Notes: generated by a model not told the origin, from the sequence alone. A stretch of 17,377 bases of DNA from Desulfobacteraceae bacterium (GCA_020349865.1 CP070700.1:4175656-4193032); one strand, 5' to 3'; positions 1 to 6,682 are shown, numbered from the stretch's first letter. Numbers and translations are program-made.

Positions 1-1
1 C

Positions 2-1141
2 AGAAACAAGCTGTGCAGTTGTGGCGAGGATCTGGATAAGGCAAAACAATCGAAAAAGGTCAAGTATCATATCATTTACAGGGTAAATGGAAAACAGAGA
101 TGGGAGCTAGCCGACAAGCCATATTCAATTGAATCAGCAAGAGACTGCGAGGGCAAGCGTAGAAGTCAAAAGGCTGAAAATCGTATCCTTGATATTCTTC
201 CGGAATCTAAGATGACATTTAATGAACTGACGGAATGGTATCTCGAACTTAAATCAGTCAAAAAGCTCGCTTCATTTGAGAGGGTCAAATATGCTCTTGC
301 TAATTTCAACAAGGTCTTTGGAGATAGGATTGTAGGCACCATCAAGCCCGTTGATTTAGAAGATTACCAGGACAAAAGAGAAGGGGAGGGTAAAGCCCCT
401 GCAACCATTGATATGGAGATCTCCATTGCAAAGACTATGGTTACCAAGGCATTCGATAATGATATGGTGGGCGGCCATACAGTAAAGGCCTTCAGGAAGA
501 TTAAGCGAAAACTGAAGAAGGGCAGTAACGCCAGGAAAAGGGTCATTGACCGTAGCGAATATCTTAAACTGAACAATGCTGCCGCATCTCACCTAAAGCC
601 AATTATCATAGTGGCCTATAATACCGGCATGAGAAGGGGAGAGCTTAGAAAACTCCAGTGGTCCCACGTTGACCGGAAAAACATGTTTCTAAGATTACCC
701 AAGGAGATCACCAAAGAAGGTAAAGACAAGATTATCCCAATCAACTACCATGTAAACGTAACCCTGGACAATATTCCCCGCGCTCTTAATCATGACTTTG
801 TTTTTACCTATAAGGGGCAACCTATCAGCCATAAAGACAGTTTAAAGAAATCATTCAAAACTGCTTGCGATGATGCAGGTATCCCGCACGGCACAAAAAC
901 TCCAAACGGGATCACATTTCATGATATCCGGCGCACGGTCAAAACCAATATGCTGACCGCAGGAGTCGATAAAGCACATAGGGACATGATTTTGGGGCAC
1001 AGTCTGGAGGGGATGGATTATCTAATCCCTACAGAAGACAGCTTGAAAGAAGCGATGGATAGATACACTAAATGGTTGGATGGGCAGCTTGCAGAGGTTC
1101 TGAATGACCAAGAAATTGAGGGCAAGGAAACATCTGTCTAA
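2..1141 (+). CDS. Tyrosine recombinase (phage-type integrase), 5' end cut by window edge
   Basis: This is a site-specific recombinase that would cut and rejoin DNA through a Tyr-DNA intermediate to integrate or excise the mobile element. The frame is open to base 2 with no stop, so the gene begins left of the window. An ATG at 212 is internal, because upstream codons encode a typical integrase N-terminus: a C-x-C-G motif followed by a Lys/Arg/Tyr-rich arm-binding stretch. Next come a SAM-like core-binding domain (from MTFNELTEWYLEL) and the catalytic domain. Visible catalytic elements are Arg in GMRRGE (about 622-636), the beta-hairpin Lys in KDKIIP, HDIRR (920-934), LGHS (994-1003) and a candidate Tyr at 1019-1021. 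The last sits only six residues after GHS, which looks short. A second Tyr lies in MDRYTKW. The gene points at the tRNA fragment at 1288-1332, as expected for an element-end integrase. Family assignment is secure; activity is uncertain. Confidence 0.93.
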   Translation, partial: RNKLCSCGEDLDKAKQSKKVKYHIIYRVNGKQRWELADKPYSIESARDCEGKRRSQKAENRILDILPESKMTFNELTEWYLELKSVKKLASFERVKYALANFNKVFGDRIVGTIKPVDLEDYQDKREGEGKAPATIDMEISIAKTMVTKAFDNDMVGGHTVKAFRKIKRKLKKGSNARKRVIDRSEYLKLNNAAASHLKPIIIVAYNTGMRRGELRKLQWSHVDRKNMFLRLPKEITKEGKDKIIPINYHVNVTLDNIPRALNHDFVFTYKGQPISHKDSLKKSFKTACDDAGIPHGTKTPNGITFHDIRRTVKTNMLTAGVDKAHRDMILGHSLEGMDYLIPTEDSLKEAMDRYTKWLDGQLAEVLNDQEIEGKETSV

Positions 1142-1260
1142 CGTTCATCTAACAATTGAGAAAAAATATCCCCCCATTTAAGGGGTGTTCACTGTGTTTC
1201 CCTTGGGTTCACGAATAAATGATAAACGATTGATTTTCTTTTTCATTCTCTTTACTTGGG

Positions 1261-1284
1261 ATGACATTTCTTTAATAATGTCAT
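1261..1284. repeat. Perfect 8-bp inverted repeat beside the attachment core
   Basis: ATGACATT (1261-1268) and AATGTCAT (1277-1284) are exact reverse complements around an 8-nt AT-rich spacer. The pair ends three bases before the tRNA-derived core. Its place between integrase and att core suggests an arm-type or accessory protein binding site, but the sequence alone shows only the symmetry. Confidence 0.55.
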
Positions 1285-1287
1285 GTA

Positions 1288-1332
1288 CTTCTAATCCGCA
1301 GGTCGGGGGCCCGAGTCCTCCCAGGCGCACCA
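1288..1332 (+). other. attR-like site: 3' fragment of tRNA-Arg(TCT)
   Basis: The segment reads as the 3' half of a tRNA. It has a seven-base anticodon loop CTTCTAA (TCT anticodon), the 3' anticodon strand TCCGC, a variable loop, a T arm GGGGG/CCTCC around a seven-base loop, a 3' acceptor strand CAGGCGC, discriminator A and an encoded CCA (1330-1332). No D arm or 5' acceptor strand lies upstream: bases before 1288 do not complement TCCGC. It is therefore a fragment and not a gene. Elements integrating at tRNA 3' ends leave exactly such a duplicate at the distal junction, and an integrase points at it. The T loop begins CCC where TTC is expected, consistent with an unselected copy. The intact tRNA should lie left of the window. 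Confidence 0.85.
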
Positions 1333-1388
1333 GTAATATCAAGGGGTTAGTCAGCATGTTTGTCCCTATCCCACAGAGACTTGCCTGT

Positions 1389-2606
1389 CTATTTTTCATA
1401 CTTCTTTAACTGGAAAAGCTTTTTGTCTTGTGCGGCGACAATATGGTAAAACTTGTCCTGAGGGACATATATATAGGGCACGTCCTCTGGTCGACGATAA
1501 AGGAAGTGAGAAAGTATCATCCGGTTCACGGCCCTGTGTCCAATAATCATGATATTGTCGGAATTGCTGCTTAAATAAAGTGCCTTTTTAATGCCCATGT
1601 CTATTCTCTTTTTCATGGAAACATAGCCTTCGCCCTGTGGGTAGATGTAGTTATGCTTATCCTGCTTCCTTACTGAATAGACGTTCGGCATCTTTTGACG
1701 GATCTCTTCATAGCTCATGCATTCACAGATACCGCTATCGATTTCATTGAACTCCTTGAATTGAATAATCGCACAATTTCCTTGCAGAGCCTTTATTGGC
1801 TCTGCTGTCTGTATCGTCCTTTTTTTTTCACTGGTGAAAATAATTGGCACTTTCTTGCGCTCAAAATACTTTGCCAGGGCTCTCGCTTGAGCCTTGCCCC
1901 TGTCGGTCAACCCGGAGTCACCGCCGATCCGATCTTCCAGGTTGAAATATGTCTCCCCGTGCCTGATTAGGAACAGGCTTCTGACACTGTCTGTAACCAG
2001 AAAATCCCTGATGCGGTCGTAGTTAGGGACATGGCCGGCAATTTCCTCTTGGATGATTTGATTGTTAAGTGAATCCAGTTTGACAAAATTGCTTTCGTCC
2101 TTAATCGGGGTGTAAATGGCCTTATAATAATCAATTCGTTTCCTAAAGCTTTGGATCGCAACTTCCTTCTTCATGTGTTTGAATTCGGGGTGTGCGATTT
2201 TTCGCAAAATACTGGCCTCAAGGATTTCATTATCATTATTGATGCATTCGATAAAAAGAAGGGGGTGTCCCTTTAGCGAGCTGATGATCTTTTTTCTTCT
2301 CTTAATGCTGACATTAGTGGCATCGAGGATTGCCAGCTGTCCATCCCTGGCAATGAAGTTCTTGGCCCGCTCAAGATTCATAAGTGCGATCCGCTCTCTG
2401 AGCGTCACTCCTTGCTGGTTCCCAGGGTCGTAAAACTCCGCATAAGAAGTATCATCCGGGGCCAATCGCCTTCTTAATGCGCCATTATTGAAAATCCGGG
2501 TCTTTATGGCATCTTTGGCCAGATTTTCTTTTAGCCTATTGGCGATTGTTGATTTTCCCCTTGCGGGAAGCCCGACCATAATCACATAGAGTTTATTGTT
2601 TTCCAT
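1389..2606 (-). CDS. Bifunctional 6-phosphofructo-2-kinase/fructose-2,6-bisphosphatase
   Basis: This predicted cytosolic enzyme would make fructose-2,6-bisphosphate from fructose-6-phosphate and ATP, and hydrolyse it again. The kinase domain (about residues 5-205) has the Walker A motif GLPARGKS (12-19), FNNGALRRR (39-47) and DATN (95-98). The phosphatase domain (about 209-400) is a histidine phosphatase with LIRHGE (catalytic His216), RIGGDSGL (226-233), FNEIDSG (Glu288) and a second catalytic His357 in IGHRAV. These match the PFKFB family end to end, but the animal N-terminal regulatory extension is absent because Walker A starts at residue 12. Both catalytic centres look intact. There is no good Shine-Dalgarno upstream; a candidate promoter lies at 2697-2725. 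The gene ends in TAG and is divergent from a BI-1 family gene. A class I FBPase lies about 2.7 kb away, which suggests but does not prove an F2,6BP-controlled glycolysis/gluconeogenesis switch. Confidence 0.93.
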   Translation of the reverse strand: MENNKLYVIMVGLPARGKSTIANRLKENLAKDAIKTRIFNNGALRRRLAPDDTSYAEFYDPGNQQGVTLRERIALMNLERAKNFIARDGQLAILDATNVSIKRRKKIISSLKGHPLLFIECINNDNEILEASILRKIAHPEFKHMKKEVAIQSFRKRIDYYKAIYTPIKDESNFVKLDSLNNQIIQEEIAGHVPNYDRIRDFLVTDSVRSLFLIRHGETYFNLEDRIGGDSGLTDRGKAQARALAKYFERKKVPIIFTSEKKRTIQTAEPIKALQGNCAIIQFKEFNEIDSGICECMSYEEIRQKMPNVYSVRKQDKHNYIYPQGEGYVSMKKRIDMGIKKALYLSSNSDNIMIIGHRAVNRMILSHFLYRRPEDVPYIYVPQDKFYHIVAAQDKKLFQLKKYEK

Positions 2607-2647
2607 AAAACTAATTTTACTGCTTATTTTCGAAAAATTAAAATCAA

Positions 2648-2674
2648 AAGTTGTTTGTGGCTGAAAAACAACTT
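2648..2674. repeat. 9-bp palindrome in the divergent intergenic region
   Basis: AAGTTGTTT (2648-2656) and AAACAACTT (2666-2674) are exact reverse complements separated by nine bases. The pair lies about 40 bases upstream of the minus-strand ATG at 2606, within the predicted 5' leader of the kinase/phosphatase mRNA. It could be a repressor operator or an RNA hairpin. No T-run follows on either strand that would make it a clear terminator. Confidence 0.5.
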
Positions 2675-2696
2675 GAAATAAATATAATAGTATACT

Positions 2697-2725
2697 AATA
2701 TATTATACCGTGAAAACCCTTGCAA
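2697..2725 (-). promoter_or_regulatory. Candidate sigma-70 promoter for the PFK-2/FBPase-2 gene
   Basis: Read on the minus strand, TTGCAA (2725-2720) and TATATT (2702-2697) are separated by 17 bases, matching the consensus at four and five of six positions. Transcription would start near 2690, giving an 84-base leader that contains the 2648-2674 palindrome. The region is AT-rich, so chance matches are likely. Confidence 0.4.
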
Positions 2726-2781
2726 AATAATGTCAGTTGAGGTTTAGAAGACGGTTAAGGGGTGAAAATGGCGAAATAGAC

Positions 2782-2809
2782 TTGAATTATCTATTTAAAA
2801 ATATATAAT
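2782..2809 (+). promoter_or_regulatory. Candidate sigma-70 promoter for the BI-1 family gene
   Basis: TTGAAT (2782-2787) and a perfect TATAAT (2804-2809) are separated by 16 bases. Transcription would start near 2816, about 64 bases before the ATG at 2880. Surrounding AT richness lowers confidence, but position and strand fit. Confidence 0.5.
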
Positions 2810-2879
2810 AAAATGTTTAAAATTGTAAGCCAGTAATGCTTAAACCTTTATATACTGTCTTTTTTGGAGGTATACACAA

Positions 2880-3581
2880 ATGGAAAAGACGACCGTCGTG
2901 AGACCGAGGACCGAGATTCTGGTAAATGAGTTTGTAAGAAGTGTCTATAATTGGATGGCCATTGGGCTTGCTCTGACCGGGTTTGTGGCCTTTTACGTAT
3001 CCAGAAGCCCGGCCCTGGTCCGTCTCATATTCGGTAACCCACTTCTTTTGATCGCCTTCATCGTGGCCTACTTTGGCCTGGTGATGTTCCTCAGTGGGAG
3101 GATTAATAGAATAAGTGCGGGTACGGCCACATCTCTTTTTGTCCTTTATTCAGCCTTAACCGGCGTATTACTGGCCTCCGTGTTTATTGTCTACACCACA
3201 GAGTCCATTGCCAGCACCTTTTTTATCTGTGCCGGAACATTTGTTGGATGCAGTATCTATGGCTGGACCACTAAAAGGGACCTTACATCCTGGAGCGGGT
3301 TCTTAATGATGGGACTAATCGGGGTCATCATAGCGATCCTTGTAAACATGTTTATTCGAAGCAGTGCTATGAGCATGATCATAGGCTGCATAGGCGTCAT
3401 TGTGTTTGTGGGGTTGACCGCATATGATACCCAGAAGCTAAAGAACATGGCCCTCACTCAGCCTGCTGGCCTTGAAGGGGGTGTCATAAGAAAGGGGGCC
3501 ATCCTAGGAGCCCTTTCCCTTTATCTCGATTTTATCAACTTGTTTTTAATGCTCCTTAGGATATTTGGACAGAGGAGATAA
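2880..3581 (+). CDS. BAX inhibitor-1 / YbhL-YccA family membrane protein
   Basis: This 233-residue integral membrane protein has about seven hydrophobic segments and a short basic N-terminus (residues 1-18), the usual length and layout of bacterial BI-1 (TMBIM) proteins. Characterised relatives act as pH-sensitive calcium-leak channels, or interact with membrane proteases. The two conserved C-terminal aspartates that form the pH sensor in such proteins correspond well to Asp183 (in LTAYDTQKL) and Asp217 (in SLYLDFINLF). A GGAGG at 2866-2870 lies nine bases before the ATG and fixes the start. The gene is divergent from the F2,6BP enzyme and 101 bases upstream of the radical SAM gene. No functional link to either neighbour is visible. 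Confidence 0.9.
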   Translation: MEKTTVVRPRTEILVNEFVRSVYNWMAIGLALTGFVAFYVSRSPALVRLIFGNPLLLIAFIVAYFGLVMFLSGRINRISAGTATSLFVLYSALTGVLLASVFIVYTTESIASTFFICAGTFVGCSIYGWTTKRDLTSWSGFLMMGLIGVIIAILVNMFIRSSAMSMIIGCIGVIVFVGLTAYDTQKLKNMALTQPAGLEGGVIRKGAILGALSLYLDFINLFLMLLRIFGQRR

Positions 3582-3601
3582 TAAGGGAAGGAAAGCAATC
3601 A

Positions 3602-3660
3602 AGTATCTTTTCCGTTATGGTATTTCCCTAACGGCTCCCGAGGGCTTAGCAGGGGATACT
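3602..3660 (+). promoter_or_regulatory. Possible structured RNA leader upstream of the radical SAM gene
   Basis: Two perfect nested inverted repeats lie here. An outer pair, AGTATC (3602-3607) with GATACT (3655-3660), encloses an inner pair, CCGTTA (3612-3617) with TAACGG (3629-3634). A weak third stem is possible (CTC 3635-3637 with GGG 3642-3644). Together these could fold as a closed three-way junction ending 22 bases before the ATG at 3683. An alternative pairing also exists: GTAT and CCC within 3621-3628 can pair with GGGGATAC (3652-3659). A mutually exclusive switch is therefore conceivable. I do not recognise a known riboswitch class. Confidence 0.35.
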
Positions 3661-3682
3661 GTTTTGGCAAGTTCCGAGGATA

Positions 3683-4615
3683 ATGGAGCCTTCCTATTTA
3701 AAGCTTTACCGTGAGGGTGAACTTGAGGTTCGGGCAAAAAAGATCTTGAGGCTTCTGGAGTCTTGTAGTCTTTGCCCCAGGCAATGCGGTGCAAACCGCC
3801 TGGAAGGGGAAACCGGGTATTGCAGGACAGGAAGAAAGGCCAAGGTCGCCAGCTACAATGCCCACTTTGGTGAGGAGGCGCCCTTGGTGGGGGAGTACGG
3901 ATCCGGAACCATTTTCTTAAGTTCTTGCAACCTGCTTTGCAATTTTTGCCAGAATTATGATATCAGTCACCTGGCTGAAGGCGTGGAAATAGAGCCTGAG
4001 CAGATGGCCGCCATGATGATCCAACTGGCTGAACGGGGCTGCCATAATATTAATTTTGTCACCCCAACCCATATGGTTCCACAAATTATTGAAGCACTCA
4101 TCCTGGCCATTAACGAAGACCTGAGAGTGCCTTTGGTCTATAATTCCGGCGGCTATGACAAGAAAGAGACCCTGAAGCTTTTGAATGGAATCTTTGATAT
4201 TTATATGCCTGATTTCAAGTTTTGGGATGGAAAATGGGCAGACAGGTTTTGCAACGCAAGCAATTATAGAATTGTTGCGATGGAAGCGATGAGGGAAATG
4301 CATGACCAGGTGGGGGATTTGATCGTTGATGATAATGGTATCGCGGTCAGGGGATTGCTGGTGAGGCATCTGGTAATGCCGAATGATGTGAGCGGAACTG
4401 ATAAAATCATGGGGTTTCTTGCAAACGAGATTTCTCCCAATACATACGTCAATGTGATGGACCAATACAGACCTTGCGGTACGGCAGGTAAAGATGAACT
4501 TATCAACCGGCGGCTTACGGCACAAGAGTTCAAAGATGCTTTAAACAAAGCCAGAAGGGCAGGGTTAACCCGCCTTGATCCAAGGGATAGGCCTCGTCTG
4601 ATTTTCAGGTTCTAA
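3683..4615 (+). CDS. Radical SAM protein, PflX-like (COG1313 type)
   Basis: This is a cytosolic [4Fe-4S] radical S-adenosylmethionine protein related to pyruvate-formate-lyase activating enzymes. The cluster motif is C-x3-C-x2-C at Cys82, Cys86 and Cys89 (CNLLCNFC). An extra N-terminal cysteine set (Cys28, 31, 35 and 47, ending ETGYC) may bind a second metal centre. The substrate of this family is not established to my knowledge. Length (310 aa) is normal. A GAGGA at 3676-3680 is only two bases from the ATG, unusually tight, but an in-frame TAG at 3647-3649 rules out a longer protein apart from non-ATG starts. The TAA stop shares its last base with the next gene's ATG, so the two are probably translationally coupled. 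A paralogous protein is encoded at 11136-12149. Confidence 0.88.
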   Translation: MEPSYLKLYREGELEVRAKKILRLLESCSLCPRQCGANRLEGETGYCRTGRKAKVASYNAHFGEEAPLVGEYGSGTIFLSSCNLLCNFCQNYDISHLAEGVEIEPEQMAAMMIQLAERGCHNINFVTPTHMVPQIIEALILAINEDLRVPLVYNSGGYDKKETLKLLNGIFDIYMPDFKFWDGKWADRFCNASNYRIVAMEAMREMHDQVGDLIVDDNGIAVRGLLVRHLVMPNDVSGTDKIMGFLANEISPNTYVNVMDQYRPCGTAGKDELINRRLTAQEFKDALNKARRAGLTRLDPRDRPRLIFRF

Positions 4616-5262
4616 TGGGCAAAGAAAGAATATTCATTGTTGGAGACATACACGGTTGCCTTGACATGTTTAACAGGCTCATGGACCAGATTGACTGGGA
4701 ACCTAACAAGGACCGGCTTATCTTTTTAGGGGATTATATTGACAGGGGAAAAGATCCCAAAGGAGTGGTGGACTATATAATTGCCCTTACCAAGTGTTCT
4801 GCTCATGTTGAGTGTCTTATTGGAAACCACGAGACAAATTTTCTGGAATATCTTGGCGGCGACGATCGCGGATTATTCCTCATGAACGGTGGGTGGCGAA
4901 CCGTGGAAAGCTATCAGGGCAACGAACTTAAAGACGTGAACTCCCTGGTCCCTCCTGACCACATGGCCTTTTATGGGTCACTTAAGACCTATATTGAGCT
5001 TGAGGATTACTATATTGTCCACGCCGGTTTCAGACCTCATGTCGCTCTTGAGGAGCAAACGCTGGAGGATATGGTCTGGATCCGAGAACCCTTCATTTAC
5101 TCTGATTGTAATTTTGGGAAAAGGGTCATATTTGGCCACACTCCCTTCAGTGAACCTTTAGTGATGGAAAACAAGATTGGTCTTGATACCGGCGCCGTTT
5201 ATGGCAATCGGTTAACCTGCCTTGAACTCCCGAAATTTAGATTTCATTCTGTAGGGGCGTGA
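4615..5262 (+). CDS. PP1/PP2A-like serine/threonine phosphatase (calcineurin-fold metallophosphoesterase)
   Basis: This is a 215-residue dinuclear-metal phosphoesterase. The ordered family motifs are all present: GDIHG (residues 10-14), GDYIDRG, GNHE, HAGF and FGHTP. This is the layout of bacterial PrpA/PphA-type protein phosphatases, which typically have about 215-250 residues. Related ApaH and PrpE enzymes hydrolyse dinucleoside tetraphosphates, so a nucleotide substrate cannot be excluded. Translation starts at the ATG overlapping the upstream TAA by one base (TAATG), and there is no independent Shine-Dalgarno. It is therefore likely made together with the radical SAM protein, and a shared pathway is a reasonable guess. 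It ends 24 bases before the convergent fbp stop codon. Confidence 0.9.
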   Translation: MGKERIFIVGDIHGCLDMFNRLMDQIDWEPNKDRLIFLGDYIDRGKDPKGVVDYIIALTKCSAHVECLIGNHETNFLEYLGGDDRGLFLMNGGWRTVESYQGNELKDVNSLVPPDHMAFYGSLKTYIELEDYYIVHAGFRPHVALEEQTLEDMVWIREPFIYSDCNFGKRVIFGHTPFSEPLVMENKIGLDTGAVYGNRLTCLELPKFRFHSVGA

Positions 5263-5286
5263 TGGTAACTGATCACTTGAGAATGA

Positions 5287-6363
5287 TTAAGTTCGTTTCC
5301 CGCTGATATAGGCTTTAGCAAGCTCCACGTCCTTTTTGCTTCCGCTGATAAAGGCTTCAGCAAGCTCCACGTCCTTTTTGCTCCCAATGTAAAGGGGCGT
5401 CCTCTGGTGCAAGTCGGAGGGCTCTATTTCGAGAATAGGTCCGTGACCGTCGCTCGCGTAGCCCCCTGCCTCCTTGACAACCATGGCCAAAGGGTTGCCT
5501 TCTACCATAAGTCTCAGTTTTCCCGTAGGCTTTTTGGGGTCCTTTTGATCCGCGGGATACATGAAGATACCGCCTTTCAACAAATTCCGATGGAAATCAG
5601 CCACCAGGCTTCCCACATAACGGGTCGAGTAAGGCCGTCCGGTCTCTTTATCCTTTGTCTTGAAATAGTCTACAAGGGCCCGGGTTTTGTCATCCCAATG
5701 AGCATAATTCCCCTCATTGACACTATAAATCTTCCCTTTTTCAGGGATTTGAATGTTCTCATGTGAAAGGAGAAATTCCCCCACGCTCGGAAAAAGAGTA
5801 AAACCGTGGACCCCGGTGTTGTTTCCAGTGGTGTACACCATAACGGTGCTTGAACCGTAGATGAAATAACCAGCGGCCACCTGTTTTACTCCCGGCTGGA
5901 GAACGTCGCCGAGTAGTAAATCGGATGGGCTTCCGCTGTTTTTTCTCTTGTAAATTCCAAAAATGGTTCCGATGCTTACATTGACATCGATATTGGAAGA
6001 ACCGTCGAGGGGATCAAAGAGAAGAATATACTCCCCCTTTGGAAATTGAGATGGGATGTCGATCAATTCGGGGTCCTCTTCTGAGCCCATGCACCACAAC
6101 TGGCCGATGTGCTGCATTCGTTCGATGATGGTCTGGTTGGCAAAAACATCAAGTTTCTGCACCTGCTCCTCCTGAATATTGATTTTTCCCGTTGGCCCCA
6201 GTATGTCGACCAGGCCCGCCTTGTTGACTTCCCTGGAGATGACCTTGGCTGCAACGATCAGTTCGGTGATCAGAGTCGTAAACGCTCCGGTTGCCTCAGG
6301 ATTTTGACGTTGCTGGTTTAAAATATGCTGTGTAATGGTGATACCTATGCCCATTTTTTCCAT
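5287..6363 (-). CDS. fbp: Class I fructose-1,6-bisphosphatase
   Basis: This enzyme would hydrolyse fructose-1,6-bisphosphate to fructose-6-phosphate and phosphate, the committed gluconeogenic step, in the cytosol. Diagnostic features are NPEATG near the N-terminus (AMP-site region in relatives), [17 protein letters not shown] (metal-binding acidic residues), [22 protein letters not shown], and the C-terminal [12 protein letters not shown] and EAGG motifs. The open frame extends upstream to 6486, but I place the start at 6363. A GGAGG lies eight bases before this ATG, and 358 residues fits the family with slight excess. The extra upstream codons run into repeat DNA. The C-terminus carries a 14-residue tandem duplication. 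The gene is convergent with the phosphatase gene. A fructose-2,6-bisphosphate-metabolising enzyme nearby makes allosteric control worth considering, because class I enzymes can be inhibited by that metabolite. Confidence 0.95.
   Translation of the reverse strand: MEKMGIGITITQHILNQQRQNPEATGAFTTLITELIVAAKVISREVNKAGLVDILGPTGKINIQEEQVQKLDVFANQTIIERMQHIGQLWCMGSEEDPELIDIPSQFPKGEYILLFDPLDGSSNIDVNVSIGTIFGIYKRKNSGSPSDLLLGDVLQPGVKQVAAGYFIYGSSTVMVYTTGNNTGVHGFTLFPSVGEFLLSHENIQIPEKGKIYSVNEGNYAHWDDKTRALVDYFKTKDKETGRPYSTRYVGSLVADFHRNLLKGGIFMYPADQKDPKKPTGKLRLMVEGNPLAMVVKEAGGYASDGHGPILEIEPSDLHQRTPLYIGSKKDVELAEAFISGSKKDVELAKAYISGKRT
5300..5383 (-). repeat. 42-bp tandem duplication in the 3' end of fbp
   Basis: Two adjacent 42-bp copies (5300-5341 and 5342-5383) differ at only a few positions. 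They encode [14 protein letters not shown] followed by [14 protein letters not shown]. The repeat is in frame, so it lengthens the tail beyond the normal family end without breaking the enzyme. Divergence between copies shows it is not a very recent assembly artefact. Confidence 0.9.
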
Positions 6364-6462
6364 AACCTGACCCTCCATGATCGTTTGGGGTAAGTCTACC
6401 AGAGATGTCTCCTGGCAGAGGAACTTCACGAGGTGTTTTCTGAATATGCTTGCAACAAAAAA

Positions 6463-6682
6463 ATCATTGCGAGCGAAGCGAAGCAATCTCTAATACTCTG
6501 GAATTTTATTGGGATTGCCTTGTCACTAAGCTCCGACTCGGCTGAGCGGCAAGAATTGAGCCATTCGGCCCCGAGACTTGTCGACGAGCCCCCCGGCCAT
6601 GAGCTCGGGGCCGAATGGCTCAATTCTTGCCGCTCATGGCCGGGGGGCTCGCCGACAAGTCTCGTCGTGGGCTCGCAATGAT
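6463..6682. repeat. MITE-like element with 12-bp terminal inverted repeats
   Basis: ATCATTGCGAGC (6463-6474) is matched exactly by its reverse complement at 6671-6682, enclosing 220 bp with no credible gene. Near the left end GCAATC (6483-6488) can pair with GATTGC (6513-6518). The centre carries the interleaved palindromes listed separately. ATTGCGAGC-ended elements are a repeat type I associate with deltaproteobacterial genomes, and a second, shorter relative is at 14175-14276. Together with 6364-6462 and 6683-6715 it fills the gap between fbp and the receiver gene, where I see no other gene. Confidence 0.75.
6544..6664. repeat. Two interleaved 32-bp inverted repeats (A-B-A'-B')
   Basis: Arm A (6544-6575) is perfectly complementary in inverse orientation to A' (6604-6635). 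Arm B (6572-6603) pairs with B' (6633-6664) with a single mismatch (GTCGAC versus GCCGAC). The arms follow one another almost without gaps, overlapping by three or four bases. Either long hairpin (A/A' or B/B') can form, but not both as simple stems; both together would make a pseudoknot. The GC-rich arms would make very stable structures. No long T-run follows on either strand. Confidence 0.9.

Noticed and set aside
1178..1409. Overlapping open frames on both strands (73 and 74 aa) around the tRNA fragment
   Set aside because: They translate the tRNA-derived att core, giving the familiar spurious GGPSPPRRT type peptide. No ribosome binding site or protein-like composition.
3602..3660. Fluoride (crcB-type) riboswitch
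   Set aside because: ATGG followed by a late GATACTG is suggestive, but the pseudoknot and AAAC elements cannot be placed in the right order, and the downstream gene is not a fluoride exporter or related gene.
3917..4525. 202-aa open frame on the minus strand
   Set aside because: It is antisense to the radical SAM gene, whose cysteine motifs establish the plus-strand frame. The peptide is His/Ile/Met-rich in the manner of shadow frames.
6364..6486. Longer FBPase N-terminus (41 extra residues)
   Set aside because: A GGAGG eight bases before the ATG at 6363 decides the start, and the extra codons run into repeat DNA (MLRFARND).
6433..6681. 82-aa plus-strand and 65-aa minus-strand frames
   Set aside because: They read through the palindromic MITE-like element and contain its inverted copies (SHSAP, EWLNSC) as internal repeats.
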